DNA of 64,000 nucleotides from Mucidula mucida (taxonomy: Eukaryota; Basidiomycota; Agaricomycetes; Agaricales; Physalacriaceae): positions 62,001-126,000 of the forward strand of contig JADNYV010000068.1 of the NCBI GenBank assembly GCA_015501055.1, in the 5' to 3' direction. The notes beneath the pieces are model-generated. The model did no database searches, was not told where the DNA came from, and was given only the letters and a program-made list of their open reading frames with translations. A program made the translations under genes and the position numbers. This document shows positions 11,185-21,643 of this stretch, one piece after another. Every line of letters starts with the position of its first letter. Positions within the stretch are counted from its first letter, which is position 1.

Positions 11185-12226
11185 GACATTCGATTACCTG
11201 CGTACCTCTACCATTCATCAACGAGCATCGTACCGACACCATCATCCCTGACCCCAAGTATGTGCCCTATATCTGCTTTTGCGCCCGACGCCACTGAGCC
11301 ATATTCAGCGAGTCTGTAGACTGGCGCCAACGTCTAAACGATATGACCGCTGCGATTGCGAATGAGCCATCAAACTCAACTGGAGCCGCCTCAAACTCGA
11401 ACGACCCTCCGGACGGAAGAAGAATCATCGACGTTGACCGGGACCAAACTCCTCCGTTATCTCCTCTCGATTCAAGCGACGGTGAAATGCCGAGCTCGGA
11501 TGCCCTGGACGAGGTCGACCATATTGCGGTTCCTCCAACCACGACAGACGACCAACCGGAGAACCTCACTTCTCAGCATGAGACGGAGAGGCCACAAGCG
11601 AACACTGCAAGTAGGATGCCGTCTGCGAGAATACAAGTTCCGCCTACCAGTCGCACGCCGGGAGTTTCTTCGACTCGGCAAACCGCAACAGCTCATTTCG
11701 TAGTATCGCCCTCGACATTGACAGACTCGCCACCCGACTTTGACGAGTACGAGCTGCCTGTTTCAGATGAGGAGGAGACGCCATCCTCTGCATCAATCAT
11801 CGAAAACGAACCACACCCGAGCGAATCCCAAGCCGACTCCGTTCATGGCGCGAACCTCGCGTCAAGTATGAACGAGCACGAACCACCCGCCGACTCCGTT
11901 CATGTCGCGAACCTCGCATCAAACATGGACGAGAACGAACCACCGTTCACGCCGGCTCGCTACGAAACCCCCGCGGAGGCGAGGGAGAGACTGAAAACAG
12001 GTACGTCTTGTCAACATTCTGTTCTTCATTTCGGTCTGACGTCGTTGCAGCCCCCAAAATATCTGCGTCTGGCGTCGTTGCAGTGCCCCCAATATCTGCG
12101 AGCGAGATGCCGAAATCAGCCTCCAAGACAGAGCCTAAAGCAAAGACGTACACTCACGCATCTGCTTCGATGCCAGGGTTGTACTGGAAGCCACCGGCTC
12201 AGAATTCGGACGAAGAAGAATGGTAG
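11185..12226 (+). CDS. Acidic, largely disordered protein of unknown function
   Basis: Three exons join in one frame: up to 11257, then 11309-12000, then 12051-12226, with introns GTATGT...TTCAG and GTACGT...TTGCAG. The 5' limit is uncertain. The frame running into IPDPN is open back to about 11158 after a possible acceptor (AAACCAG), without an ATG, so a further 5' exon is likely. The protein is rich in Ser, Thr, Pro, Glu and Asp. It starts with a more ordered DWRQRLNDM segment and ends with LYWKPPAQNSDEEEW. A 24-residue unit is repeated once in tandem near 11835-11945 (ADSVHGANLASSM and ADSVHVANLASNM). No family was recognised. The composition suggests a nuclear or scaffold role, but that is only a guess. 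Confidence 0.6.
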
Positions 12227-12599
12227 TTATCGTAAAGTCTAAACTGATAAGAGTACCTGTAGCATTCATATTATATTGCATGTCCCTTTGCCACAATCTT
12301 TGAAATGCAGATGGCTAGGCAAAAATGATAGCCAAGCTTCAGCGCCACTGCGTAGAAGTCGTATATGCGCGGGATCTAGATGCGGGTCTTCTAGTCCTTC
12401 AACGAAGCGTCCTTCGCGTCTAAGGCAAGCGTGATGCCAGAAGGGTGGTGTGGAGAATATGTACTTGGCAGGAGGAGCACTTCGTGTGGCCCGGCGCGCG
12501 GAACATGTCGACGCATCTCTGAGCAGTGTAGTATGGAGAATGTCCTGTATTCTGCCTTTTTTCGAAGAAGAAAATCAGAACGCGAGTAGTGTCTCCTCG
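12227..12599. other. Spacer, nothing recognised
   Basis: 3' flank of the preceding gene. No supported coding region. Confidence 0.45.
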
Positions 12600-12712
12600 C
12601 AGTCACGGCGGTAGCGCGAGTAGAGGGAATTGTTACACACTACGTCATGACTGTAAAAAGTTGCCCAAGAAATGCCTGCCGGTGGTACCGCACCCGACAG
12701 CGACGAGTGGTA
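12600..12712 (+). repeat. Repeat shared with the 5' flanks of chitin synthase fragments
   Basis: Contains the words GGTAGCGCGAGTAGAGGGAA, TTGTTACAC and AATGCCTGCCGGTGG followed by a GACAGCGACGAG segment. The same order of words occurs before the chitin synthase fragments at 27056 and 48541, and GACAGCGACGAG also lies just before the real gene at 56238. It is a short copy of that flank without any coding part. Confidence 0.6.
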
Positions 12713-13089
12713 AACATCAAGCAATGCTCCATCCCTTATTCTTGAACACTTTCTCCGAGGGTCCGCCGTCCTGGAGACTTGGGATACCGATGAGATGGCT
12801 GGCGGACATGTTATGCCGTTTGTATGGTAGGAGGAGTGTTGATCCGCCAGGTGCCTCTCGCCTATTTACTTTGGATACGAGGGGATCCCTCCGATGAGTC
12901 TGATCGCTGTTGACTGGTACGTCTCTGTCTCGTGTGAAGATATCGACACTGATACACCGCCTTTCAGGCATATATGCCTAGGATGAGAACTAATACGGGA
13001 AGGAGCGCCCGATTGAGGCGTGTAGTTTATTCATTGTCCGAACACTGGAGTTAAATACTCAGAGAAATGACAAACGCCCCGCGTCCACA
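12713..13089. other. Spacer, nothing recognised
   Basis: 3' flank of the MFS gene on the minus strand. No supported gene. Confidence 0.45.
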
Positions 13090-15135
13090 TTAGTTGTCCC
13101 TCGACGCTACCTCCTTGTCACTCGTCCCACCTGATTTCTCCATGACCGCCCATTTCTCGTCTGTATAACTGTGCAATGGAAGACCTCTCATCAGCAGGCT
13201 TACAAGTCCCCCGAGCGCTGCAACGCCAATGAGAACTTCCCATAAAACCTTCAACGATTCAGCAAAGGCGGTTTGGACGCTACTTCGCAGAGAATCATCC
13301 ATGCTTCTGATACTGGGTATAAGCGCATACGCGATGGTAACGCCTCCTGGATTGGCCTCGAAGAACTCGGGCAGCGTCCGAGATAAGCGTCGCTGAAGTT
13401 CGTTTTGAAGCACGGCACTGCCAATGGTCACACCCCACACCTTTTCAACAGAGCGTCATGCTTTTTCTGAAAGCAAGAAGTGAGCGTACGTACCCCAGAA
13501 AAGGTTCGACAGAACATGTGCAAAGACAACGCGGGCGCGTTTAGCGAGACGGGCAAGGGTGCTTGACTGGGAATACCGTCGTCGCATAGTTAAATCTGTC
13601 GAAGCGTTATCAAAGCATACTTACAGGTAGAGACTGATGCCTACCCCACCCCGACACCTAGAATAATCAAAAACCCAACAGCCGACGCCACATGCGTAGT
13701 CGCAGTCAATGTCGTCATCAAGCCCAATCCGATCAGTACAAGAATCCAGCCTGCCCACATTTGGGGTCGAAAGCGAGACGTCTTCCGCACCATAGCACTA
13801 GCCATCATGGCAGCAGGAGCCAGCGCCGCCAGAGCGAGAATGAGCACTCCCGAGCGCATCGGTGATGCAAGGTGACACGCTTGAAAGTAGACCGGCGTGA
13901 AGTCTAGCAATATCATTCAGATCAAGTCCTTGTTTCGAGGAAGTAAGCTTACAGACAACACCAAGGGCGACGACGCCGATGAGGAATGTTTGCAGAAATC
14001 TGTCAGTACCATTGATCAGTTTCAAAGGACAAAATATCGGCTTGCTACCTACCCGCTCACACTAGTTCTGTTGGATATGACGGACCAAGGAATCAAAGGG
14101 TACTTTGCTCCTTTAGTCTCAAATACCACGAAACCGACTAGTGCCACGCAGCCCAAAACGAGCGGGACGACGACACGGGCTGAATTCCATGGATATACCA
14201 CGCCGCCCCATGTCAGGGCAATCGTACAGGCTGCGGTACTCCCCACCACAAGCAGATTTCCACTACATCAGTGTAAGCGTAAGCGTACAGATGATTTTGG
14301 AAACACACTGACATCCAATCCAACTTGACGATCTTTTCGTAGAAGGTACCGGGCGGTGTGGGTAGCTTCATCACGACGAAACAAATAACACAGGCTATTC
14401 CCGCGATGGGAAGATTCAAGTCTAATGCATATTGTCTGTCAAGCAACTGTTAAGGTATAAGGAGTATGAACGGCGTACAAAACAGCCATCTCCAAGCGCC
14501 CGCATCCGCCAAAGCACCTCCAATGATTGGACCTAGGAAATTAGCGATTCCCCACGTTCTGTACCATCGTGTTAGCATTACCGAGTGCGCGTAAATTTGA
14601 GAGATGCTCACAGTCCAAAACAAGCCGCATAGAGGCCTCGCTCCTCCAACGACACTAAATCCGCCAAGATGATAGCGGAGAGCGCCTGGATTCCTCCACT
14701 TCCCAGTCCCTGGACTGTCCGGCCCCCGATCATCATACCCATAGTGCTCGCACCGCCGCATATTCCGCTCCCGAGGAAGAATAACACAATGCTTGCCATT
14801 AACGCAGGACGTCTGCCGAAGACTTCGGCCAGGGCGCCTGTCATGGGGAGGAATGCGGTAGATGAGAGCGCGTACGCGGAGCCCACCCAGGCAAACTCGG
14901 TTGCTTTGAGGTCCTGTGCGATGGTCGGGAGTGCGTTGGATACGGCGAGAAGCTCGAGCGCAGAAAGAAAGAGTGTGACGTTGAGGGATGCGAACAGAAT
15001 CCAGAAGCGCGCGCCTTTTCCAGTCGAAGGCGCCCCAGCTTGTTCCATTTTGGCGGGAGAATGAGAGTGTTCAGAAGTGCGACGGTTGTTTTCGGTGTGT
15101 AAGGCGTGGTCTTCTGTGGTGGTGGGCATGCTCAT
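13090..15135 (-). CDS. MFS drug/H+ antiporter, 14-TM (DHA2-like)
   Basis: Eight exons on the minus strand (15135-14612, 14558-14479, 14421-14313, 14262-14053, 13999-13953, 13903-13645, 13566-13494, 13440-13090) join without frame conflict to 550 residues, the usual size of 14-TM DHA2 transporters. Features are a hydrophilic N-terminus, TM1 from about residue 43, motif A at 100-110 (GALAEVFGRRP), a GLGSGGIQAL segment, the WRWLFYLNLP motif across an exon junction, and a C-terminal VWGVTIGSAVLQNEL segment. By family it exports drugs or toxic small molecules at the plasma membrane using the proton gradient; the substrate is unknown. No biosynthetic enzymes adjoin it, so a cluster role is not supported. 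At exon 6/7 another reading would need a one-base shift, but the splice GTAGGC...TTCCCAG keeps frame. Confidence 0.92.
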
Positions 15136-15485
15136 GCAATTGGGGTGTTGAAGAGAAGACGCACCTTCGGAAATGGATGGTGAGAAAATCGGCGGACACT
15201 CGAACTATCTGATTGTCACACGGCATCATCGCGTATGATGGATGCCTCAAAAGACGAACCGAATCAATCCAGCTTCTCAAGATAATGATTTAGAGGCACA
15301 GGGAGATGCCTGTGGAACATCACGTTCGAGCTATTTTCTGTCATAACGCCGCCTGTCAATCATGAGTATACGCGCACACACAGCTATATATAACTCAGGC
15401 TCATACTGTTCGACTGTGTATTGTCCACACCTTACTGACAACTAAATGTAGCACTGTGCTGCACGCGCCTGCGCCATCTGAGCTT
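15136..15485. other. Upstream region of the MFS gene
   Basis: About 350 bases with no recognised gene. It should contain the MFS promoter and possibly the last exon of the small gene to its right. Confidence 0.4.
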
Positions 15486-15773
15486 TCACTGGTGAATGCG
15501 GAGTGATAGACCATTCGAAAGGCTTCGGGTAACTAGAGGTGATAGTGAGATGTAATCCTGATTGTCGACATACACGTTCACTTGCCTGATGAGGTGTTCC
15601 TCGTATTCCGCAACTAGTTTCTTGCCGGGCGGCACGGCGATGTCGAACATGAACAAGATAGAAGCAATACTGATGAATGTAGCCGTAACCCACTTTTTTC
15701 TCTTGTCTGACTTCTCCAAAGTCCATATGGTGCTGGCGAGCGATGATCCTGCAACACGTTCCCGTGGCTCCAT
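15486..15773 (-). CDS. Possible small single-TM protein
   Basis: An ATG at 15773 opens a 95-residue frame starting MEPRERVAGSS. A basic SDKRKK precedes one hydrophobic segment (TATFISIASILFMF), then a short charged region (KKLVAEYEEHLIRQ). The topology resembles small mitochondrial or ER membrane proteins, but I recognise no family. A GTGAAC...CTCTAG intron at the 3' end would replace the tail and extend the gene to about 15409. It may not be a gene at all. Confidence 0.35.
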   Translation of the reverse strand: MEPRERVAGSSLASTIWTLEKSDKRKKWVTATFISIASILFMFDIAVPPGKKLVAEYEEHLIRQVNVYVDNQDYISLSPLVTRSLSNGLSLRIHQ

Positions 15774-15849
15774 CAGAGAAACGGTACTATGGTTAGTAAG
15801 CGTCTTGTACGACGGTATTAAACGCACCGAGTCGTGGACACGGTAAGTC

Positions 15850-16254
15850 GCCGTAGAGAAGAACTTGAAGGACGGTGGTAGATGGTGGCTGTATGCTAAG
15901 AGGCGTGAGACATGATCTAAAACGGAAGCGTTGCGGATATACGCCGGGTATGGACCAGAGGAAAGTCGGTACGTATCTTACGAGGCGAGGAGAGAGTAAG
16001 GGGACAAATCATCGATATTCAGGACGATTCCGCGCGAAAAAAACAACTTAGACAGGATTTATCGAGGTTGAAACCTGGCAGCGCGTATCCGACCTCACTC
16101 GTTGAATCCGAGTTCGAGGAACTGTATGCACGAAGCCGTTCCAGGCTCCGGGCTATTTGCACTTGCACTCTTAGCCTTGTAACCTCGTCTGATCCAATAG
16201 CAGAGACTCTTCATTTCGTTACAGAACAACGATCAGACTAGATACTAATACACA
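15850..16254. other. 3' flank of the first nuclease-like paralogue
   Basis: No gene seen. The last 110 bases (about 16140-16254) resemble 21530-21643, the flank after the second paralogue, so the duplication included 3' sequence. Confidence 0.5.
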
Positions 16255-19009
16255 TCACATAGTCGCGTCTCCTTGACCCGCCCTGGACTTAGCAACGTCT
16301 GCAGACCATCTTCGAGGGTCCTGACGCTCAGGCTTGTCTTCCATAACGCGACGAGTAAATTCAGCCGACCTTTGCGTTGGGAGAGGTGGACGCAGGGCAT
16401 CCAACGCTTCCTGTTTCTTCATTTCAACCTCATCTTCAATGTGCGCCGCAAACGTCTCAGAGCCTTGCATCCTGAACAGATTGAAAAATCTGAAAGTCTC
16501 GTGTGGAATAGACATGTTGAATGTATAGTCGGAGATCTCGGAGATGATGCACTGTGGACAGTGAATATTCATCACAAAGCTCGACCAACGCGTCAAACAC
16601 ACCTTCTTGTCCTTGTTTATCCATGCGACCAATGTTGAGACAATGTTCTGTTCGACGAGGAAGCCGAGAATGGTTGCCTTGACGTGGAAGAGTTCCCAAA
16701 GCGCAAGCGCAGATCGGAGCGCGGCAGAGAGGTGGGCAAGATGCTTCGCTCTCTCTTGGGGATTGTCTACCGTGAGGACGTACTCAACGATTGCTACGGT
16801 GATCTGGATATCGGATCCTTTCCGGGTTGCCACCGAACACTCACGAAGCGCCTTTTTCACCGTCGCACGGTCCGGTGTACTCAAGAATAGCTCACGTCCA
16901 TCCTCGAGCTCAAAGACGAGTGCAAAATGCGGCCGAATCTCTGTCAAGCCGATGCCGTCGCTTTGTAGGTCTTCATCCTTGCGGAGAAGACGGTGAACAG
17001 TCCAGTGCGGATAGTATCTGCGAAAAAGTCGCATTAGTACGTGTCAGGGAAGCGCGGGGTCTTGAGCAACACACCTGACTAGCAAATTCTCCGACAAGCT
17101 AGAGCGATATGCTTTAGAGAAGAGACAATTGTAGAACGCCATCCAATGTGTTAGCCGCGAATGGTTATTCATTGGGTCTTCGGGCATAGCGCACAGGTCT
17201 CGCGCATAAGAGCAAAATAGAAGAGAGAACGTGACATCGGATCTAATGTACGCATGGTAGGCGCTTGTTCCACTGGGAACACCTGAGGTGCACGCGTTCT
17301 GGAGTTCAATAAGAAGATCGTGAGCACGGTCCGGGAGTCCTTTCTTGATGTCGTCAGCTCCCTCCTGGAGGATGGATTGGTATAGGGGTTCTTCGTCGAA
17401 CAGACACAGCCAGAGCTTGAAATGAGCTGGTAACTGGGCTGAGGTTGTCACCGACTCGATCACGATATCGGCAGTCTGCAGCCACAGTCGGATCTCATCT
17501 TCGGATGAATCAAAAAGAAACCTGTCTCAAGAAGGAGATTAGACGTGTCGCGGAGAAATCTATCAGCGCGCACCGGAGAACCCCATCATCGACCACCAAC
17601 GGAGGGCGCGTCACATCAATCAATCGTCGAGGATTGGTGAAACTACTTTCTGCTGCAAGTCGAAGTACTTCATCGGCCCAATCGCACGGTACAGCGCTTT
17701 GGTCTGGCTCTTCTCGAGTTCCGCAGAGATGCTCTTTGCACTGGCATAGATCTTGGAAATGATCGTTCGCAGATGGAGAAGGTCGCGCGCTTCGCTGAAA
17801 AGATCAAACTCTTTCTGGTAATTCGCCTTGTCGTTGATAACGGCTCTGTGGATGTAGGGCTAAATGGCACGTAAATCGTCAAGAAAAGGTTCAAAAGAAG
17901 AGACCACGCGCACCGTTCTTCCTTCAGCAGGCGAGTCGCCTACAGTGCCCATCAACGTGTCGACTCCGTAGTGCTTAGGAACAGTCCACACAACGGCGTT
18001 CGATTCCTAAAACCGAATATAGAGGCAGAGCGGCCGTCATGGCGGCTGTCAAATGCTTCCTGTGGTCCTCATTTCCGCGAGAGTCGTTGTTCTCGGAATA
18101 TCTTTTCTTGTATTCAATCACTAGGATGGGAATGTCGATGTATGCTGGGTGTGAAGCTCCGCAAGAAAATACATATGCCGGATGATACTTCAGTGCTTCT
18201 TGTAAGCGCGGGTACGAGGTGTCGATCCTCGCTGGAAGACAACATCGGGAATGATTACGGGAAACTCGAGGTTCGTCGGTGCGGCGGTTGAGGGGAATGA
18301 GGACCAACGAGGACGGAAGCTGTACACTGTAATCAGTGTGGTCGTACATCAGATGTCAGATTAACACTCGCACCTGATACTGACTCCTTTCTCCTGAAGC
18401 TCGTTGTGCCAGACATTGAGCATCAGTGAGTCGTACGCCAACGACCATGCTAGCGCAGGAGTGTAATCTTCCGTGGTTGATTGTTCACCTCCACAGTGCT
18501 GCTTCAAGGCCGATTCCAGGTCGATAGTACTGCATAAAGCAACCCGAAATTGGCGTAAAGAAGTGTCCAGGTCCCAGTTGACGGGCAGAGAGACATGATA
18601 GAACTCGTATAGCGCACTGTTCTCCTGCGCTCGCAAGTAGGCGGCATAGAAAATTCCTGCCCTACTTTTCACAGCAGCAGGCAAGTCGAGGAGGGCATCA
18701 TCCTGTTAATAGGTTATGAGATTGTGCACCACAGCTTGAGAAATCACCGACCTTTATGATATCCGGCCAGGAGCATTTGAAGACATCGTTCAATGTTCTT
18801 GAAAGAATTCCGGCCAGCCCTGCAGATTGCGCGACTGTATGGTAAAGGGGGTTGACGAAACATCTCTGACTCGGTAAAACAATCTGCAATAAGTCAGTTC
18901 CAACAAAGGCTTGAGTACGGTGGCTGGTGTGTACGTACTCGCGTACTTCATCGTCGGGACAGTGTGGATAGCGCTTGAACCGATTTGAATGACCTTGGGA
19001 TATTGACAT
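16255..19009 (-). pseudogene. Nuclease-like family paralogue A (several indels)
   Basis: Multi-exon gene of an unnamed basidiomycete family. The ATG at 19009 opens MSISQGHSNRF ... CPDDEVRE, followed by an intron and a helical region. A WNELQEKG-like segment is WHNELQEKGVSIR (about 18370). The central domain has IPDVVF (about 18245) and DIPILVIEYKKRY (about 18110-18140), a PD...ExK-like pair. The helix-strand HLTAAMTAALPLYSVLGI follows, then a long helical C-terminal half with RYYPHWTVHRLLR (about 16985-17030), ending GQGDATM at 16255. Compared with paralogue B (21644-24375), single-base losses are visible near 18235, 18000 and 17977, each breaking the frame of the nuclease-like core. Either this copy is dead or the assembly has small errors. 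Function is unknown; a nuclease role is inferred from the motif only. Confidence 0.72.
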
Positions 19010-19079
19010 ACACGATCGACTCAAGGTTAGGGTTACCTGAGATGCCTGCCGGTGGCTGTACAATACCGAAAAGAATGGT

Positions 19080-19378
19080 TTGATCGAACACCTTCTCCAC
19101 CTAATATCACCTCTCATCTGGCAGGCTCTTGTCCGTGTTCGTAGGCCCGTGGCATTGTCTTGCCCGTTTTGTAGCCCCGTGGAATGCTCATGTGTAGTTC
19201 TGACTTGGATGTGTCCGTGCTCTTGTCCGTGGTTTCGTGTCCCGTTCTCTTGCCTGGTACCGTGGTTCCGCGCTCTTGTTCGCGGTCTCGTGGTTCCATC
19301 TCCGTATGTCTGCTTGTGGCGCTGTGTCCACAGTGTTTCGTGGTCCGTGTGTTTGCGCTTTCTTGTTGTATAATACGA
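19080..19378. repeat. Irregular short-word repeat (CTTGTCCGTGG / TCGTGGTCC words)
   Basis: About 300 bases made of degenerate copies of words such as CTCTTGTCCGTGG, TTCGTGTCCCG and TCTCGTGGTTCC, with strand bias (T/G/C rich on plus). The unit is not constant in length, so it looks like a decayed minisatellite. It sits between paralogue A and the BTB-associated repeat. Confidence 0.55.
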
Positions 19379-19387
19379 TGATTTGAC

Positions 19388-19608
19388 GCGATGTCATAGA
19401 TGATGTGATATACTTGGTCTGGGTACCACATACGCCTATGTTTTGATACAAGTCGACCTCGTCTTATCATCATCGCAGCTGGCGATTAATCAAATTGTTA
19501 TCGTCCGTCGGCAGCTTATATTGGCGTCGAGAGACTTGCTTCCGGCATTCTTCTGGAAAGTCGGCGCATCGATGAGCCCTGCACCTTGGCGCTGAACGAT
19601 TAACCACC
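19388..19608 (+). repeat. BTB upstream repeat, copy 1
   Basis: The roughly 220 bases before the BTB start codon recur at 63796-64000 (inverted, near identical) and, more divergently, at about 50110-50267 (same orientation, again followed by a BTB start). Shared landmarks are GTCATAGATGATGTGATATA, ATCATCGCAGCTGGCGATTA and GAGAGACTTGCTTCCGGCAT. It probably contains the promoter and 5' untranslated region of this BTB family. Confidence 0.8.
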
Positions 19609-20860
19609 ATGTCGCAGCAGCAGCACCCACTCCCCAGGTCTGCCGCAGACGTTTGGACGTCTGAGCCGTTCACAGTCAGGTCTACATTCATATGGAACGC
19701 AGTGGGCACCGAAGCAGCGTTGCGGACCGAGTCATGTAGATTTGGCTGGCATTTTATCACTGATGTTTCCACCGGCCCATCGTCTTTGACGACGACTCGA
19801 ACAGTCATACATCAAGTAAGTCACTTTTGGACACTCGTAGGTCATTTTCCTGTGTATGCAAAGCCGCAACGCTGATATGTGGCTCCCGTAGTGATTCTAC
19901 GCAACAGATTTTCGGAATCCACGAGGATAGCGACCTCGAAGAGTTGGAAGAAGAGGAGATGAACATAGCACCTTTGGGAAATGGGTCAGTCCATGGGCGC
20001 TTCAAGACCGTACCGTACTCATCTTACTTTGCAAAAGCCCCGAAAGAGAGCGTCCAATGATTGCTCCTCGCCGGATGGGTCGTATCTGCCAGCCCAAGAA
20101 TATTGCTTATAAAACGTGCGTAGTCTGTCCTGTGTATCTTTCTCATGCTGATTGGGTGGTAGTTTCAAAGGCCTCCTCGGATATCTCTATACGCAGGAGG
20201 TAACCTGCACCTGAATCGACTCAAAACACCAAGAAAGGAAAGGGCGCGACAAGCGATCTGAGCTCGCCAAAGTCCATGTATCGCCTTGCTGATATGGTTC
20301 GTTTCAGTTTGCATTAGTACGGAGGATACTCATGGTCTTCGTTAGATTGACTTACCCGCCCTCAAGAAGACGTGTCTCCAAGCTATCCGTAGTGGACTGA
20401 CGACGGATAACATATACACGGAACTATGCTCCAAGTTTACGTCGCTGTGAGTCACGCACCCTCGTCTTGATCTCGTTCTCACCACGGCGTGAGCTACCCC
20501 GAGGTTCTGGAGGCGGAACTCGGATTTACCGTCGACCATTGGGCGGAGAGTGAGAATCAGAGAAAGACGGTCATTGCAAGATGTATTGCTGGTGATTACC
20601 CGCATTCGACATTTGCGATGACTAGCCTTCTTGCTCGTCTCGGTCCTTGTACGGTTAGCCCCCCCGCACCATCAAAGTCTACGGAGGACCCCATCTCCCA
20701 CAACGCGGTTGCCAGTGTGCCTCCAACAGTTGAGCATCTCCCAGTCGTAGTATATCCGGCTCCTAGTGCGCCGCTGGCAAGGTTAGTTATAGCCTGTACC
20801 TCTACGGATATTGGTGGATTAACATTCAAGGCAGCTTTGCCGTACGTCAGAAATACTTGA
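19609..20860 (+). pseudogene. BTB/POZ domain protein gene with two frame breaks
   Basis: Starts MSQQQHPLPRSAADVW and runs through exon 1 (19609-19815) into exon 2 from 19908 (IFGIHEDSDLEELEEEE), an acidic insert typical of agaricomycete BTB proteins. The BTB core follows: NIAYKTFKGLLGYLYTQE (about 20098-20200), SPKSMYRLADM (about 20270-20300), IDLPALKKTCLQAIRSGL (about 20348-20395) and YPEVLEAELGFTVDHW (about 20493-20545), ending at a TGA at 20858-20860. Introns are visible at about 20113-20160, 20302-20348 and 20447-20490. Two frame breaks are needed: near 20036 (an A run) and near 20203. BTB proteins of this type usually act as adaptors, for example for cullin-3 ligases. Either decay or sequence error explains the breaks. 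Confidence 0.8.
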
Positions 20861-20887
20861 TTCGCCGATCTTTCTGGCACTTTATCG

Positions 20888-21154
20888 TCAGCTCCGGCCA
20901 GCCATCCTGACTTCGTATGCCAATTCCCAGGTAAGACTCGCCGGCGATTTCAGAGATACAGCCTTCGTCCTCGATGGGCGCACACCCTGAACAGCTTCGT
21001 GCTTCCTTAACGGCATACGCACCAGCGTCAAGTCTTCCTCAAATCTCATACTCGGCTTCACGTGTAGTTTTGGTCTGGATTCTCGAAGCACTGATCCCTT
21101 TAGGCTGTTGATGTTGACCACGACCAAGATACAGATCATTACGCTCAACTTCAT
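20888..21154 (-). CDS. Possible small secreted protein (88 aa)
   Basis: A minus-strand ATG frame whose first 20 residues (MKLSVMICILVVVNINSLKG) look like a signal peptide, followed by a basic, cysteine-free stretch ending VRMAGRS. It is convergent with the BTB gene and ends 28 bases after it. No family was recognised and no intron is needed. The signal-like start is the only support, so a chance frame is quite possible. Confidence 0.35.
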   Translation of the reverse strand: MKLSVMICILVVVNINSLKGSVLRESRPKLHVKPSMRFEEDLTLVRMPLRKHEAVQGVRPSRTKAVSLKSPASLTWELAYEVRMAGRS

Positions 21155-21643
21155 TGTGGCTAACGTGTGCGTCGCTGGAAAAGACTCGAATCAAGACAAA
21201 TGAGGACACCCAGTGGTCGACTGTGGGAGAGAGGGTTGAAGGATTTTCGGTGCGTAGTGCAAATAAACGTGCACGTGTGTTCGCTATATCGACGCGGTGT
21301 ACTCTAGGTTGTTTGCACGGGTAATGGTGCCTAACTTCATACTCTCAAGGGCTCGGATCGTGACGACGCGGAGCAAATGGAGATTTTCTTCCTTGCTTAC
21401 ATGAACTCGTCAGGTGCGTCTTCAATGCCCATAGAGCTTTAACGCAGGAGCTGTATCACCGTACCGATATCCGGCATGCTCAACCACAAAGGCCTGGCTC
21501 CCTTAGCGGCCGCTTCAGCCGAACGCAGCTTACGTGTGCATTGTTGGCTCTAATCTCATCTGATTCAATAGCTAAAGCACTTCATTTCGGTTACAGAAGT
21601 CAGTCGGAACAGAAACTAATATACATTGTTTAGTCGTGTCTCA
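21155..21643. other. Spacer, including 3' flank of paralogue B
   Basis: About 490 bases without a recognised gene. The part from about 21530 resembles the 3' flank of paralogue A at 16140-16254. Confidence 0.5.

Noticed and set aside
13641..13650. Frameshift or stop in the MFS transporter
   Set aside because: An intron from GTAGGC to TTCCCAG removes the stop and keeps frame (GVG to QAPLPVSLN).
13090..15135. Part of a secondary-metabolite cluster
   Set aside because: No synthase, P450, methyltransferase or cluster regulator is adjacent; the neighbours are eL37 and a GATA factor.
20489..20860. Stand-alone gene starting with GTG
   Set aside because: It is the last exon of the BTB gene, entered from a GTGAGT...GTGAG intron; the apparent start is within the splice site region.
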